Below the pieces are notes generated by a model that worked only from the letters and a program-made list of their open reading frames with translations, made no database searches and was not told where the DNA came from. Position numbers and translations under genes: made by a program. Shown one piece after another: positions 22,431 to 34,981 of a stretch of 64,000 nucleotides of DNA (positions are counted from its first letter, which is position 1; the number at the start of each line of letters is the position of its first letter). The DNA lies in the NCBI RefSeq assembly GCF_000003195.3, contig NC_012870.2, forward strand, positions 16,918,501 to 16,982,500. The letters run 5' to 3'. This DNA is from Sorghum bicolor. Taxonomy: Eukaryota; Streptophyta; Magnoliopsida; Poales; Poaceae.

Positions 22431-25400
22431 TATAACACTCTAAAATTTTTAATTTTAGATTGTTATTAGAAAATACTAAATTAAATGAAGGATTTATATT
22501 TTTTCTAAAATATTACGAGATTTTTATTAATTATTGTTATTATGAAAGGAGAAAAATGTAGAATTTTTAAAACTTTTATAAAGATAAGTGAAACTTTTAT
22601 AAAGATAATGAGTGTTTTATTTGTTGTGTGCTGGGTGCCCTAGTTTTGTTTGGCTTGTGAGAGAAAAAAAATAAATTTTAAATTTTCTAGCGAGCCGCGT
22701 TTAGGTCCCGTTGGTTTTCGGAAAAATAAAACTCCAAAAGTCCTATTTGAAAACTAGTTCAGATTCGAGTTGGAGAAGTATGTTTAAACTAAAATATATT
22801 TAAATTTTGAAATAGTCTAACAACAAATTCCAAAATAATCCCTAAAGTATTGCCTCAAATTTATTTTGAAATATAGTTTGAAAATAGTTTGGAAATAGTT
22901 TGACAAAAGAAGTTAGATTTTCTGTTTTACAAAAAAAAAAGAGAAAGCCCTCTATCCTTTCTGGGCCGGCTCCCTCTCCCTCGGCCGAGTTTTCCCCTTC
23001 CCTCTCTCCCCGACGCCAGCGGCCCACCTAGCCAGGCTGCGGCCCAACGCCCCGCTTCGGCCCAAGCCAGCAGCACCGGCCCAGCTCGGCCAGCAGCCCG
23101 CACGCGCTGCCTCCATCACCCGCATTCGCCCGCTGACTGGTGGGCCCCGCAAGTGGGACCCACCTGTCATCCCCAACCCCGGCCGATTCGGAGTCGGCCG
23201 CAGCCACCGGCTTAGACGTCCGCGCCGCACGCGTCGCGAGGTTCGCCGAGCCGCCCTAGCCTATAAAACGGACGATGCAGCCGCTCCGCGCCCCTTCCTC
23301 GAACCCTAGCCGCCACCAAGCCGCGCTCGCGAACGCCAAAACCCTAAGCCCGGAGCTCGCCAAGATCCCGCTGCCGCCATCCGCCTCGACGCCGATGTTC
23401 TTCACGAAGGTGAGCGTTTCTCGAGGCTCGCAAGCGCGCGACGAATGCGTCGGTGCCTTTTGCGCGCGCTCTCTCCCTCTCTACTGTGCCTGTGACCACG
23501 CCGGAGTTCTCGCCGTCGTCGAGCCGCCGCCTCCGCGCGGCCCGTCCTCCCCGCCTTCTCTCTCACGCAGCCAACACACGCACCGAGATCGCCTCGACGT
23601 GCGCATCACGCCGGTGCCCTCTGCGCGATTCCCCGAGCCCCGTAGCGCCGCCACGGCGAGCCGGAGCACCGCGGCCATGGCGCCGCCGCCGCGGACCACG
23701 CCGCCGCTGCGTGCGATCCCGCCCGGCCCCCGGTCCACGGTGGACCGGTGGACCCAGCGCCCCCGCCCCGGTCCACAGGCGCGGGCCGTGGACCGGCCAG
23801 TCCCGAAGCGCCGCGTGGCCGGTCAACAAGTCAGACGCGGTCAGCCCTGGCCATTTTGCGAAAAAGCCCCTGCACTTTTCGGTAATTAACCCGCACTCCA
23901 TTCAGTTCAAAAGTATTTAATTTAAAGCCCTTGCCTTTTCTGTTTTAGCCCCTGCGCTTTAGGGAAATAGTGCCCACAGTCCAAAACACATTTAAAATTC
24001 TGTTTTAATTATTTAAAATACGAAAATTAGTTCTGTTTATTCACAGTCTTGCCACTGATCTAGTTTTGGCCATAGAATGCGCGTTTCAACTCCGTTTAAT
24101 CCCGTTTTTGTCGCGTTAGTTTTGAATCGCCGCGCTCTGCGTAGTAGTATAAATATTTATCATGTATCTTATTCTTGAATTTATTAAATATAATTTGATT
24201 AATATTTATTAAATAGCTTTTAAATTAGGAGCAATCTAGTTGTAATTCGATTCTCGTTGCGTTGTGACTATGTCGGCGTAATCTATATGTTAGCAATGTT
24301 GTTTTCATTGTCTCGTATTTAGGAGTTTAAATAATTTGATTAACGTTTTGAATGCTTTTCTATTTAATTAAGATAAAGACAATATAGGATTATATTTTGG
24401 TATCTTTATAATCAAATGTGAACTTAAATACTTCTTAATTATAATTTGATTATTTAAACATGAAGCACATAAATAATTTAAGTAATACTTATCTAAGTCT
24501 TTTTGAACTAAAAGTAAATTATGTTTATAATTTTGATCTTTTATAAATAAATAATTAAATGCTCACGTTATTAATATTAACTATAATGTTTCTTTATTAA
24601 TTATACCTTGATTAGTTTTAACCTGATATATAATCACTTAATTAGTTTCTTTCATATAATCCATATTTCAAAACTATAAATGCTTAATTGGCTTCAGTGG
24701 TATATAATTACTTATAATAATTATGACTAAAGTTTAACTCCAGCTTTATAGTTTGGTCAACTCAACTTTTAGACAAAGTCTATCACCTCTTTTCATAAAA
24801 TACGACCAGCGTATAGTCGTCTTCTCCGTTACACTTCGAACCTCGAAAGTCGTGTCTGTTTAACGATAGCTCCATTCTCAATCGTTCTCGTGTGTCTCGA
24901 TCGTAACATCAAGCCGTGTCGTTTAGTGCGCTCTTTCTAAGCTTTTCTTTTGATTGTTGTTTGTTCTTAGTCGTGATTGTTTGTTTGTCTGTTCGTGTTG
25001 TTTGGTTGCTACGAGTAGAAGCGTGGTTCATCAACAGTGAAGATCAGGAGCTGAGGACCGACAGTCGAAGCAGAAGTTGAAGATTAGAAGAAAGAAGCCA
25101 AAGAATTCTGAGCAGATATACACTGGGAATAAAGGCAAGTGCAGACACCCTTTGATCATATTGTACCTATGAACTTTAAATATATTTACTTTCCATTGCA
25201 TGTGTCTTAATACTGCAAACCATAAGGACTTGACTAGCCTCCTACTATATTCCTTGTATGCCTGGGTTATACATGGGTAGTATAGTGAACAGTAGATATG
25301 CTTAGTTGCTCTACTCATCTAATCTATATAATAATAAAAATAATGATCTTGCTTAATAAATTCTTCAATGATGATTAATGATTAAAAGGTGAACAATGGT

Positions 25401-26661
25401 CACTTCGGTGATGGAGATGTTGCGGTGCTTGCGAGCATCGTGTTATGGTTGAGGAAAGGGGGAGCGGGTACTGTTGGTGGTCCGGTTTGCCGGGCGTACC
25501 CGTCTCTGCTCTCCGTAAGGACTTAGTCAGGGAGCGGCCCCCTGGGACTTACAGTGCAGCTCCAAGCTATATGGGCTCTGGCTTGACTAATTAGCAGGAC
25601 CTCCACTAGTAGGGTGTTACTTTCCGGGTAGGCGTGAGGAAGTAACTTGGGTAATGAATATTAAGTTAGCGGCTGCTCGGTACGCCATGGCTATGGGTAT
25701 CGACTGTCGAGCGCCCCGGCGAAAACTTGCGAGTGGCATCCTATTAGTTGGACCCTGTGAAAAGTCTCGTAGTGAGACCCTGCCTGCTCACCTTGGAAGT
25801 GTTTTGGGGAGTCGCGACCCCGGGCAAATGGGAATCACGACTTGGAGTGAAAGTGCACACCTCTGCAGAGTGTAAAACTGATATATCAGCCGTGCTCACG
25901 GTCACGAGCGGCCCAGACCCTCACTTGATGAGCAAATTGGATTCACTGGATACTTGGAGGCGAAATTTGGTTGAGGTTGCTACCTCGTGCTTTGGCGGAA
26001 TGGCTATTCCGTGTTGGCATGATTGCTATCCTGTGTTCTAAATTGGGATTGCTATCCCATGACCTTAATGGGGTTGCTACCCCGAGTTACTATCTGAGGT
26101 TGCTACCTCGGTAATAATTATAATGATGATTAATAAAATTGTTAATATACTTTCATCTAATTAAGGGTTGGGATGCTTCACTCATATTTAGTAATAGGTT
26201 GTTTTAATAAAAGAATTGTAATAAAAGTGTACCAACTAAAAAGCTCACCTGCAGTTAAACAGTCTCAGCTTTTCCTTTGATTAAGCCTTGCATGTCATTA
26301 TACTTTCCGTCTGTACTCGCTGAGTTCGACATGAACTCACCCTTGCTATTTCCCCCACACCCCCCAGTGTGTAGTAAAGTGCTGCTCAGAAGAAGGATAA
26401 AGAGGTCATGGAGTTTTCTAGAAGCTTATGGGAAGTGCTTGGCGTACGGAGCCCCCAGTCAACCGTCCCTGAGAAGATTGGAGCCTAAGAAGTTTAGCTA
26501 CTGTTTCCGCGTACTCTGATGTTTTGTAAGTGTTATTATAAATATGTTTTTCCGCTATATATAACATTGATTCTGATATTTCTATTCTTTTGTTATATGT
26601 GTGGACTTCCTGGGCACACATATGACGACTCTGGTCTTATTTTAAAAGCCAGGGTGTGACA
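22431..26661 (+). repeat. 5' LTR
   Basis: 4,231 bp. A GC-rich block (22960-23900) contains a likely TATA box, CCTATAAAACGG, near 23264, followed by an AT-rich tract and then a structured region near 25970-26110. The long Arg/Pro-rich frames in the GC block read in several frames at once and look non-coding. A GTGAGC donor-like site lies near 23409. Confidence 0.92.
25973..26109 (+). other. Array of small hairpins in the 5' LTR
   Basis: Five perfect 5-bp stems around a TGCT (once GGCT) loop: GAGGTTGCTACCTC (25973-25986), GGAATGGCTATTCC (25997-26010), GGGATTGCTATCCC (26045-26058), GGGGTTGCTACCCC (26070-26083), GAGGTTGCTACCTC (26096-26109), plus a weaker GATTGCTATC near 26021. Stem sequences vary but always pair, which suggests RNA or DNA structure is kept. 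Confidence 0.7.
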
Positions 26662-26665
26662 GGAA

Positions 26666-26680
26666 TGGTATCGGAGCAAT
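26666..26680 (+). other. Primer-binding site (initiator-Met tRNA type)
   Basis: TGGTATCGGAGCAAT starts four bases after the 5' LTR ends. It matches the common plant TGGTATCAGAGC form with one change in the first 12 bases. Confidence 0.8.
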
Positions 26681-27250
26681 GTCGACTGTAGGACGTATGC
26701 CTAGATAGCACTGGTCGATTTCTAAAGCTTATTTTAATATAAAACTATTTTCTCATCTCTTGACTATTTGATTCTGACTATTTCTTCATCTTTGTCATGT
26801 TGTATCCCCTCCTTGAATAGCTTCCTTTGAGCTATTTCTATTAATCTCCTTGGCTTTTGTTTAGTTGTTTTACTTAAGTTTTCAAAACTTATTTTATTCC
26901 AAAACTCGATGGCCCTTCATCATCTCGAACTTACCTTTTTAGGATGACCACCACTGTTGAAGAAGCACGTGTAGTGTCGTTGATGTGTTGCGTGCTTGTT
27001 TTGTTTGGTTTGATGTTTTGTGTGTTGTCTCTGTTCTAGTGTTTTGAGGAGTTCCGGAAGAAATCGTTTGGGGATTAGTTCGATCTCTGTTAAGTGGGGT
27101 AGTGATCTCTCTTATCCTATCCATATCTTTTGTCAATCTTAATCCTGTCCAGCTATTCTCTCCTACCTTATGTCATACTCTTTGCCTATATTACTCTAGC
27201 TCATTCTACTATTGCCTAATGTCAGATGATTGATCCAAGTGGTGACATCA

Positions 27251-28633
27251 ATGGAAAAGAATATTGGTGATCCGAGTCAACCAATGACTTCTGCAACACA
27301 ATTGAGCAGTGAAGAGATGATAGCTTGGCAATCCCAAATCCTAGAGATGGCAGCTGATCATATGGCTAGACTCCAGAAGTTTTTGATACTACAATCTTTA
27401 CTTCTCCAAGGCGACATTGAAGAAGCTTACACCAAATGTCAGGAAGACCCAACTATGCTACCCTTGTCCCTAGTAAACAAGGAGAAGCCCTTGTCTATGC
27501 AAGATCAAGTACTAAGTGGAGTGGGACCACCAAAAGATTCTCAATTATATTTAGAAAAGAACATGACTGAAACTCAGGAAGGAGCAATGAAGAGACAAGT
27601 AATAGAAGCCTGGAAGAACATGAAAGCTAAGAAAGATGGTATTAATGAGGCACTTGGGATTCAAGAGCCGTGTAATTGCTGCAGATATTATGGTTTACCG
27701 TGCCTTCAGAAAAAGTCAAGCGAAGGAAAGATAGAAGTACCCCAAGATCAACAGACTGAAGGTAACAAGAAAAGGAAGGCAATCTCCCTAGAGCCACTGT
27801 TAAGTGTTGAGCCAAATCTGAGTTCTACATGGCAGTTAGATTTAGCTCCAAACTCTCATCAGACACATTCATACCTTGAAGAATTAGATGCCCCTTCAGC
27901 TACACTTGCTATGCCAGAGATATGCCTAGATGGATGGACCATCACCTATACAGAATATCAGCCTCGAAAGAGTAATCAAGCTAAGAAGCGAAATAGTGAA
28001 GAGACTCCATTGAAGGTGAACCCTCAGAACCAACAAGTTAGTAGCACTTCAGTTACTCCTGGCACATCAATTCAAGGAGCTCAATGTCAGGATAACACCT
28101 ATGGTAAAATGGTTAGCAATGCTTGTTACCAGTGTCACGAAGAGGGACATCACAAGAAACATTGTCCAAAGAAGTACCCAGTTCGTGACTATGTTAATGG
28201 TAGATTGAACCATGTGGATCTGTGTACTGCTCGTGAAGCACAAAATGTGGTGTTTGGATCAATTCTAGTCAATTCAACTCCTGCCACTGTTTTGTTTGAC
28301 TCAAGTTCTTCACATTCTTTTATCTCGAGTAAATGTGTTGCTGATCATAAGATGCTTATGTTGGAAATGAAGAAAACCATACTAGTCAAATCACCAAGAG
28401 GGAAGATAAAAGTAACACACATGTGCCCAAAAGTTAGGCTTGACATAAAAGGTGCAAATTTTGAGGTGAATCTTGTAGTTTTGGAATCGTTGGATATTGA
28501 TGTCGTTCTTGGAAGAGGATGGTTAACTGCTTGTCATGGAGAGATTGACTGTACCCAACACTCAGTATCTCTAACCACCCCATCAGGAGATAGGTTTATG
28601 TATGAAGGTATTCAACTTCACCCCAAGAATTGA
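27251..28633 (+). CDS. Retrotransposon zinc-knuckle / protease-like polyprotein
   Basis: About 460 residues from the first in-frame ATG at 27251. The N-terminal half does not show a capsid domain I recognise; it has an odd cysteine cluster, CNCCRYYGLPC. A CCHC zinc knuckle, CYQCHEEGHHKKHC, lies near residue 292. A retropepsin-like fold follows: VLFDSSSSHSFIS near residue 350, a HMCPKVRLDIKG block and DVVLGRGWL. The usual catalytic DSG or DTG reads DSS here, so the protease is probably inactive. The frame stops at 28631-28633 with no pol after it. Type and origin are inferred from these motifs. Confidence 0.75.
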   Translation: MEKNIGDPSQPMTSATQLSSEEMIAWQSQILEMAADHMARLQKFLILQSLLLQGDIEEAYTKCQEDPTMLPLSLVNKEKPLSMQDQVLSGVGPPKDSQLYLEKNMTETQEGAMKRQVIEAWKNMKAKKDGINEALGIQEPCNCCRYYGLPCLQKKSSEGKIEVPQDQQTEGNKKRKAISLEPLLSVEPNLSSTWQLDLAPNSHQTHSYLEELDAPSATLAMPEICLDGWTITYTEYQPRKSNQAKKRNSEETPLKVNPQNQQVSSTSVTPGTSIQGAQCQDNTYGKMVSNACYQCHEEGHHKKHCPKKYPVRDYVNGRLNHVDLCTAREAQNVVFGSILVNSTPATVLFDSSSSHSFISSKCVADHKMLMLEMKKTILVKSPRGKIKVTHMCPKVRLDIKGANFEVNLVVLESLDIDVVLGRGWLTACHGEIDCTQHSVSLTTPSGDRFMYEGIQLHPKN

Positions 28634-30116
28634 AGGACTAATGGAATGATTGTATCGACAATGAGGCAATTCGAAAGAAATGTGGACCTTATAGAGAGGC
28701 AATATTTACACAACATCAGATGTGGAGTAGATTGTATTAGGAGACTCAGATAGATTTGAACCAGTCAAGGAAGTATGTAACACTTATAAAGTCAGCGATG
28801 GCTTCTAGCTTATAAAGATTTTTTTTATACAAGTCACTTGTAATCTTCTTTGTAAAATGAGATATCTTGTTCATTGGACCTTATCGTTCTTAAGCTCCTA
28901 ATACGAGTTATGAGTTGTTTGACAAGATGTTTACCGAAGGAACCTTAAGCAAAGCACCTGGTGTTGTCCCAACATCGAGTGGTAGTGCTTACCCGTGAAG
29001 TGATCATAAACATTCCATTCAGAATGAGTTGACAACCTTTGTGCAGTTCTCTCTCGCAATATTTCCCCAACACTGCAAGTGGTATGAGAAATCTACTTAG
29101 GATCCATCTATGGAGACCATAGAGAAGCATCAAGTGTCCTAGGAAGAGTGGTGCTTGTTGACCTATCAAAGCAAGACATAGGAAACCAAAGTCCCAAGAT
29201 AAGATGTATTTTTTTTTGTTCACTTTGGAATATTTGATGGATTATCACGTGACAAAATGCAGAACCTGAAAGTCACATGAAAACCATACCGATATATGGT
29301 CAATCTTAACAGACCCCTTGGGTTGCTTTTCTAGATAGTGTTCAAGAACCTTCTCCTAGATAACCTTATCGACTTTTGGCTTCAGTCTTGCACCTTTACT
29401 AAGATAACTGAAGTTATTTCACTCTATCTTCTCCCATCATTATGTTGTTTCTCTCCCTGTCTCTCAGAATCCCAAGAAGTGCAGTGTGTTATTAGACGGG
29501 TAATCTCTGAAGGAAATCTCTAAAGATCGTTCCGATCTGGCAAGATGAAGTTCGTAAACAATAGTTTTTGAAGATGAGCAAACACTTGGTTTAAGTGGGG
29601 TAGCGGCAGTTACGATCATCACTCTTGAGGATCTCAAAACAGAAGACATGGAGAACTTTATATTGAACTTTATCATTCTTGCGATGAGCCCTTATCATTT
29701 TTGTCAACGTGCGATCTTGGATCTTATATCTCATAGGACTACAAATGATTAAGCGTGAAGACAAAAAAAAAATCTAAGTCTTTGTCAACGTTTGGTAATT
29801 CTTTATCCTTTCATCTACTATCTTATGCATATTTGGAATCAAGGAAATTGTGAGCACTATAATATCTATCTTTATCTCCTATGTATCATCTCTTGTTAAT
29901 ATTGGCTTTTTGCCCTTGCACTTTATCATAATACAGGATCCAAATATCAATTTCTATCTCATATGTTTATCTTTATTTGTCATCAATATTTACCATACTC
30001 TATACCCCTTTATATCTATATTTAATCTTTTGATCATGTCTTGATAATCTCGAAACAACTTGATGATCTACTTAATCTTTCTCTCTAGTTTCTTCAAATC
30101 TCGGGGCGAGATTTAT
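28634..30116. other. Non-coding part of the retrotransposon interior
   Basis: AT-rich, with many stops in all frames. I looked for reverse transcriptase and integrase motifs and saw none. A GTTTAAGTGGGGTAG motif sits at 29589-29603. Confidence 0.5.
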
Positions 30117-30130
30117 GTTAAGTGGGGTAG
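30117..30130 (+). other. Polypurine tract before the 3' LTR
   Basis: GTTAAGTGGGGTAG, three bases before the 3' LTR at 30134, preceded by a CGGGGCGAGATTT motif usual before the tract in plant Ty3/gypsy elements. The same motif also occurs at 27089-27102 and 29589-29603. Confidence 0.7.
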
Positions 30131-30133
30131 ATC

Positions 30134-33100
30134 TATAACACTCTAAAATTTTTAATTTTAGATTGTTATTAGAAAATACTAAATTAAATGAAGGATTTAT
30201 ATTTTTTCTAAAATATTACGAGATTTTTATTAATTATTGTTATTATGAAAGGAGAAAAATGTAGAATTTTTAAAACTTTTATAAAGATAAGTGAAACTTT
30301 TATAAAGATAATGAGTGTTTTATTTGTTGTGTGCTGGGTGCCCTAGTTTTGTTTGGCTTGTGAGAGAAAAAAAATAAATTTTAAATTTTCTAGCGAGCCG
30401 CGTTTAGGTCCCGTTGGTTTTCGGAAAAATAAAACTCCAAAAGTCCTATTTGAAAACTAGTTCAGATTCGAGTTGGAGAAGTATGTTTAAACTAAAATAT
30501 ATTTAAATTTTGAAATAGTCTAACAACAAATTCCAAAATAATCCCTAAAGTATTGCCTCAAATTTATTTTGAAATATAGTTTGAAAATAGTTTGGAAATA
30601 GTTTGACAAAAGAAGTTAGATTTTCTGTTTTACAAAAAAAAAAGAGAAAGCCCTCTATCCTTTCTGGGCCGGCTCCCTCTCCCTCGGCCGAGTTTTCCCC
30701 TTCCCTCTCTCCCCGACGCCAGCGGCCCACCTAGCCAGGCTGCGGCCCAACGCCCCGCTTCGGCCCAAGCCAGCAGCACCGGCCCAGCTCGGCCAGCAGC
30801 CCGCACGCGCTGCCTCCATCACCCGCATTCGCCCGCTGACTGGTGGGCCCCGCAAGTGGGACCCACCTGTCATCCCCAACCCCGGCCGATTCGGAGTCGG
30901 CCGCAGCCACCGGCTTAGACGTCCGCGCCGCACGCGTCGCGAGGTTCGCCGAGCCGCCCTAGCCTATAAAACGGACGATGCAGCCGCTCCGCGCCCCTTC
31001 CTCGAACCCTAGCCGCCACCAAGCCGCGCTCGCGAACGCCAAAACCCTAAGCCCGGAGCTCGCCAAGATCCCGCTGCCGCCATCCGCCTCGACGCCGATG
31101 TTCTTCACGAAGGTGAGCGTTTCTCGAGGCTCGCAAGCGCGCGACGAATGCGTCGGTGCCTTTTGCGCGCGCTCTCTCCCTCTCTACTGTGCCTGTGACC
31201 ACGCCGGAGTTCTCGCCGTCGTCGAGCCGCCGCCTCCGCGCGGCCCGTCCTCCCCGCCTTCTCTCTCACGCAGCCAACACACGCACCGAGATCGCCTCGA
31301 CGTGCGCATCACGCCGGTGCCCTCTGCGCGATTCCCCGAGCCCCGTAGCGCCGCCACGGCGAGCCGGAGCACCGCGGCCATGGCGCCGCCGCCGCGGACC
31401 ACGCCGCCGCTGCGTGCGATCCCGCCCGGCCCCCGGTCCACGGTGGACCGGTGGACCCAGCGCCCCCGCCCCGGTCCACAGGCGCGGGCCGTGGACCGGC
31501 CAGTCCCGAAGCGCCGCGTGGCCGGTCAACAAGTCAGACGCGGTCAGCCCTGGCCATTTTGCGAAAAAGCCCCTGCACTTTTCGGTAATTAACCCGCACT
31601 CCATTCAGTTCAAAAGTATTTAATTTAAAGCCCTTGCCTTTTCTGTTTTAGCCCCTGCGCTTTAGGGAAATAGTGCCCACAGTCCAAAACACATTTAAAA
31701 TTCTGTTTTAATTATTTAAAATACGAAAATTAGTTCTGTTTATTCACAGTCTTGCCACTGATCTAGTTTTGGCCATAGAATGCGCGTTTCAACTCCGTTT
31801 AATCCCGTTTTTGTCGCGTTAGTTTTGAATCGCCGCGCTCTGCGTAGTAGTATAAATATTTATCATGTATCTTATTCTTGAATTTATTAAATATAATTTG
31901 ATTAATATTTATTAAATAGCTTTTAAATTAGGAGCAATCTAGTTGTAATTCGATTCTCGTTGCGTTGTGACTATGTCGGCGTAATCTATATGTTAGCAAT
32001 GTTGTTTTCATTGTCTCGTATTTAGGAGTTTAAATAATTTGATTAACGTTTTGAATGCTTTTCTATTTAATTAAGATAAAGACAATATAGGATTATATTT
32101 TGGTATCTTTATAATCAAATGTGAACTTAAATACTTCTTAATTATAATTTGATTATTTAAACATGAAGCACATAAATAATTTAAGTAATACTTATCTAAG
32201 TCTTTTTGAACTAAAAGTAAATTATGTTTATAATTTTGATCTTTTATAAATAAATAATTAAATGCTCACGTTATTAATATTAACTATAATGTTTCTTTAT
32301 TAATTATACCTTGATTAGTTTTAACCTGATATATAATCACTTAATTAGTTTCTTTCATATAATCCATATTTCAAAACTATAAATGCTTAATTGGCTTCAG
32401 TGGTATATAATTACTTATAATAATTATGACTAAAGTTTAACTCCAGCTTTATAGTTTGGTCAACTCAACTTTTAGACAAAGTCTATCACCTCTTTTCATA
32501 AAATACGACCAGCGTATAGTCGTCTTCTCCGTTACACTTCGAACCTCGAAAGTCGTGTCTGTTTAACGATAGCTCCATTCTCAATCGTTCTCGTGTGTCT
32601 CGATCGTAACATCAAGCCGTGTCGTTTAGTGCGCTCTTTCTAAGCTTTTCTTTTGATTGTTGTTTGTTCTTAGTCGTGATTGTTTGTTTGTCTGTTCGTG
32701 TTGTTTGGTTGCTACGAGTAGAAGCGTGGTTCATCAACAGTGAAGATCAGGAGCTGAGGACCGACAGTCGAAGCAGAAGTTGAAGATTAGAAGAAAGAAG
32801 CCAAAGAATTCTGAGCAGATATACACTGGGAATAAAGGCAAGTGCAGACACCCTTTGATCATATTGTACCTATGAACTTTAAATATATTTACTTTCCATT
32901 GCATGTGTCTTAATACTGCAAACCATAAGGACTTGACTAGCCTCCTACTATATTCCTTGTATGCCTGGGTTATACATGGGTAGTATAGTGAACAGTAGAT
33001 ATGCTTAGTTGCTCTACTCATCTAATCTATATAATAATAAAAATAATGATCTTGCTTAATAAATTCTTCAATGATGATTAATGATTAAAAGGTGAACAAT

Positions 33101-34364
33101 GGTCACTTCGGTGATGGAGATGTTGCGGTGCTTGCGAGCATCGTGTTATGGTTGAGGAAAGGGGGAGCGGGTACTGTTGGTGGTCCGGTTTGCCGGGCGT
33201 ACCCGTCTCTGCTCTCCGTAAGGACTTAGTCAGGGAGCGGCCCCCTGGGACTTACAGTGCAGCTCCAAGCTATATGGGCTCTGGCTTGACTAATTAGCAG
33301 GACCTCCACTAGTAGGGTGTTACTTTCCGGGTAGGCGTGAGGAAGTAACTTGGGTAATGAATATTAAGTTAGCGGCTGCTCGGTACGCCATGGCTATGGG
33401 TATCGACTGTCGAGCGCCCCGGCGAAAACTTGCGAGTGGCATCCTATTAGTTGGACCCTGTGAAAAGTCTCGTAGTGAGACCCTGCCTGCTCACCTTGGA
33501 AGTGTTTTGGGGAGTCGCGACCCCGGGCAAATGGGAATCACGACTTGGAGTGAAAGTGCACACCTCTGCAGAGTGTAAAACTGATATATCAGCCGTGCTC
33601 ACGGTCACGAGCGGCCCAGACCCTCACTTGATGAGCAAATTGGATTCACTGGATACTTGGAGGCGAAATTTGGTTGAGGTTGCTACCTCGTGCTTTGGCG
33701 GAATGGCTATTCCGTGTTGGCATGATTGCTATCCTGTGTTCTAAATTGGGATTGCTATCCCATGACCTTAATGGGGTTGCTACCCCGAGTTACTATCTGA
33801 GGTTGCTACCTCGGTAATAATTATAATGATGATTAATAAAATTGTTAATATACTTTCATCTAATTAAGGGTTGGGATGCTTCACTCATATTTAGTAATAG
33901 GTTGTTTTAATAAAAGAATTGTAATAAAAGTGTACCAACTAAAAAGCTCACCTGCAGTTAAACAGTCTCAGCTTTTCCTTTGATTAAGCCTTGCATGTCA
34001 TTATACTTTCCGTCTGTACTCGCTGAGTTCGACATGAACTCACCCTTGCTATTTCCCCCACACCCCCCAGTGTGTAGTAAAGTGCTGCTCAGAAGAAGGA
34101 TAAAGAGGTCATGGAGTTTTCTAGAAGCTTATGGGAAGTGCTTGGCGTACGGAGCCCCCAGTCAACCGTCCCTGAGAAGATTGGAGCCTAAGAAGTTTAG
34201 CTACTGTTTCCGCGTACTCTGATGTTTTGTAAGTGTTATTATAAATATGTTTTTCCGCTATATATAACATTGATTCTGATATTTCTATTCTTTTGTTATA
34301 TGTGTGGACTTCCTGGGCACACATATGACGACTCTGGTCTTATTTTAAAAGCCAGGGTGTGACA
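30134..34364 (+). repeat. 3' LTR
   Basis: 4,231 bp, equal in length to the 5' LTR. Every stretch that I compared is the same and the open frames in both give identical translations. It ends GTGTGACA before target copy AAGGT. Confidence 0.92.
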
Positions 34365-34981
34365 AAGGTGCTGTCGCTCGTGCGTAGGGGCTGATGAAGG
34401 TGCTGCCGCTCGTGTGTTTGGGGTGGTGAAGGTGCTGCTGCTCGAGGAGTGCTGCAAGGTTGAGGCATGCAGCGGCTCCTACAGGTGCTATTGCTGGAGC
34501 AGATACACGCCAGGGGCATGCTGCATTTAGTTTAGAAATGCTGAGTTCAATTAAACTTTTGGTGTTATGTGTACTTTCGTGGAAGCAAAGAAAAGAACAA
34601 TTCTTGCTGCCTTTCTTAGGAATTGGTTGAGAGATCATATATATGAATCATGTTTTGGGATTTTTTTTCCCTTAATTGGTGGATGTAAGAATGGTACACG
34701 TACAGTTGGATGAATAAAATTTAGTTGAAATGTGAGTGCCAATTTCCTATGCAAAAAAATCACAGATTTGAAATCTGATTGCCAATTGCCTGTGCAAAAA
34801 ACAAAATCTGAGTGCATAATCCAACAATTGTTTTGACTGAAAGAGATGCATTTCATAACTCTAACAAACATCCAGCAATTGTTTTGACTAAAAAGGTCTA
34901 AACAAACTAACAATTTATCATATTTGAAAAAGCATCTTTGCTAAATTTTCTAGAGACTTCTTGGGTAATGCTCCCTATCAT

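Larger units (their letters stand above)
22431..34364 (+). mobile_element. Non-autonomous Ty3/gypsy-type LTR retrotransposon, intact and young
   Basis: 11,934 bp: 5' LTR 22431-26661, internal region 26662-30133, 3' LTR 30134-34364. Flanked by the perfect 5-bp duplication AAGGT (22426-22430 and 34365-34369). LTRs are 4,231 bp each with a constant offset of 7,703. They start TATAACACTC rather than the usual TG and end GTGTGACA. The internal region begins with an initiator-Met-type primer site and ends with a polypurine tract, and holds one zinc-knuckle/protease-like ORF. No reverse transcriptase, RNase H or integrase is seen, so it depends on another element. The protease-like section resembles Del/Tekay-type Ty3/gypsy elements (inference). 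Confidence 0.92.

Noticed and set aside
23275..23889. Long open frames (155-204 codons) in the GC-rich part of the 5' LTR, repeated at 30978-31592
   Set aside because: Overlapping frames on both strands are open because of GC richness; the ATG lies only about 10 bases after the likely TATA box, and no domain is recognisable.
22431..34364. The pair of 4.2-kb direct repeats as a segmental gene duplication
   Set aside because: Primer-binding site, polypurine tract, 5-bp target duplication and retrotransposon ORF between them show that they are LTRs.
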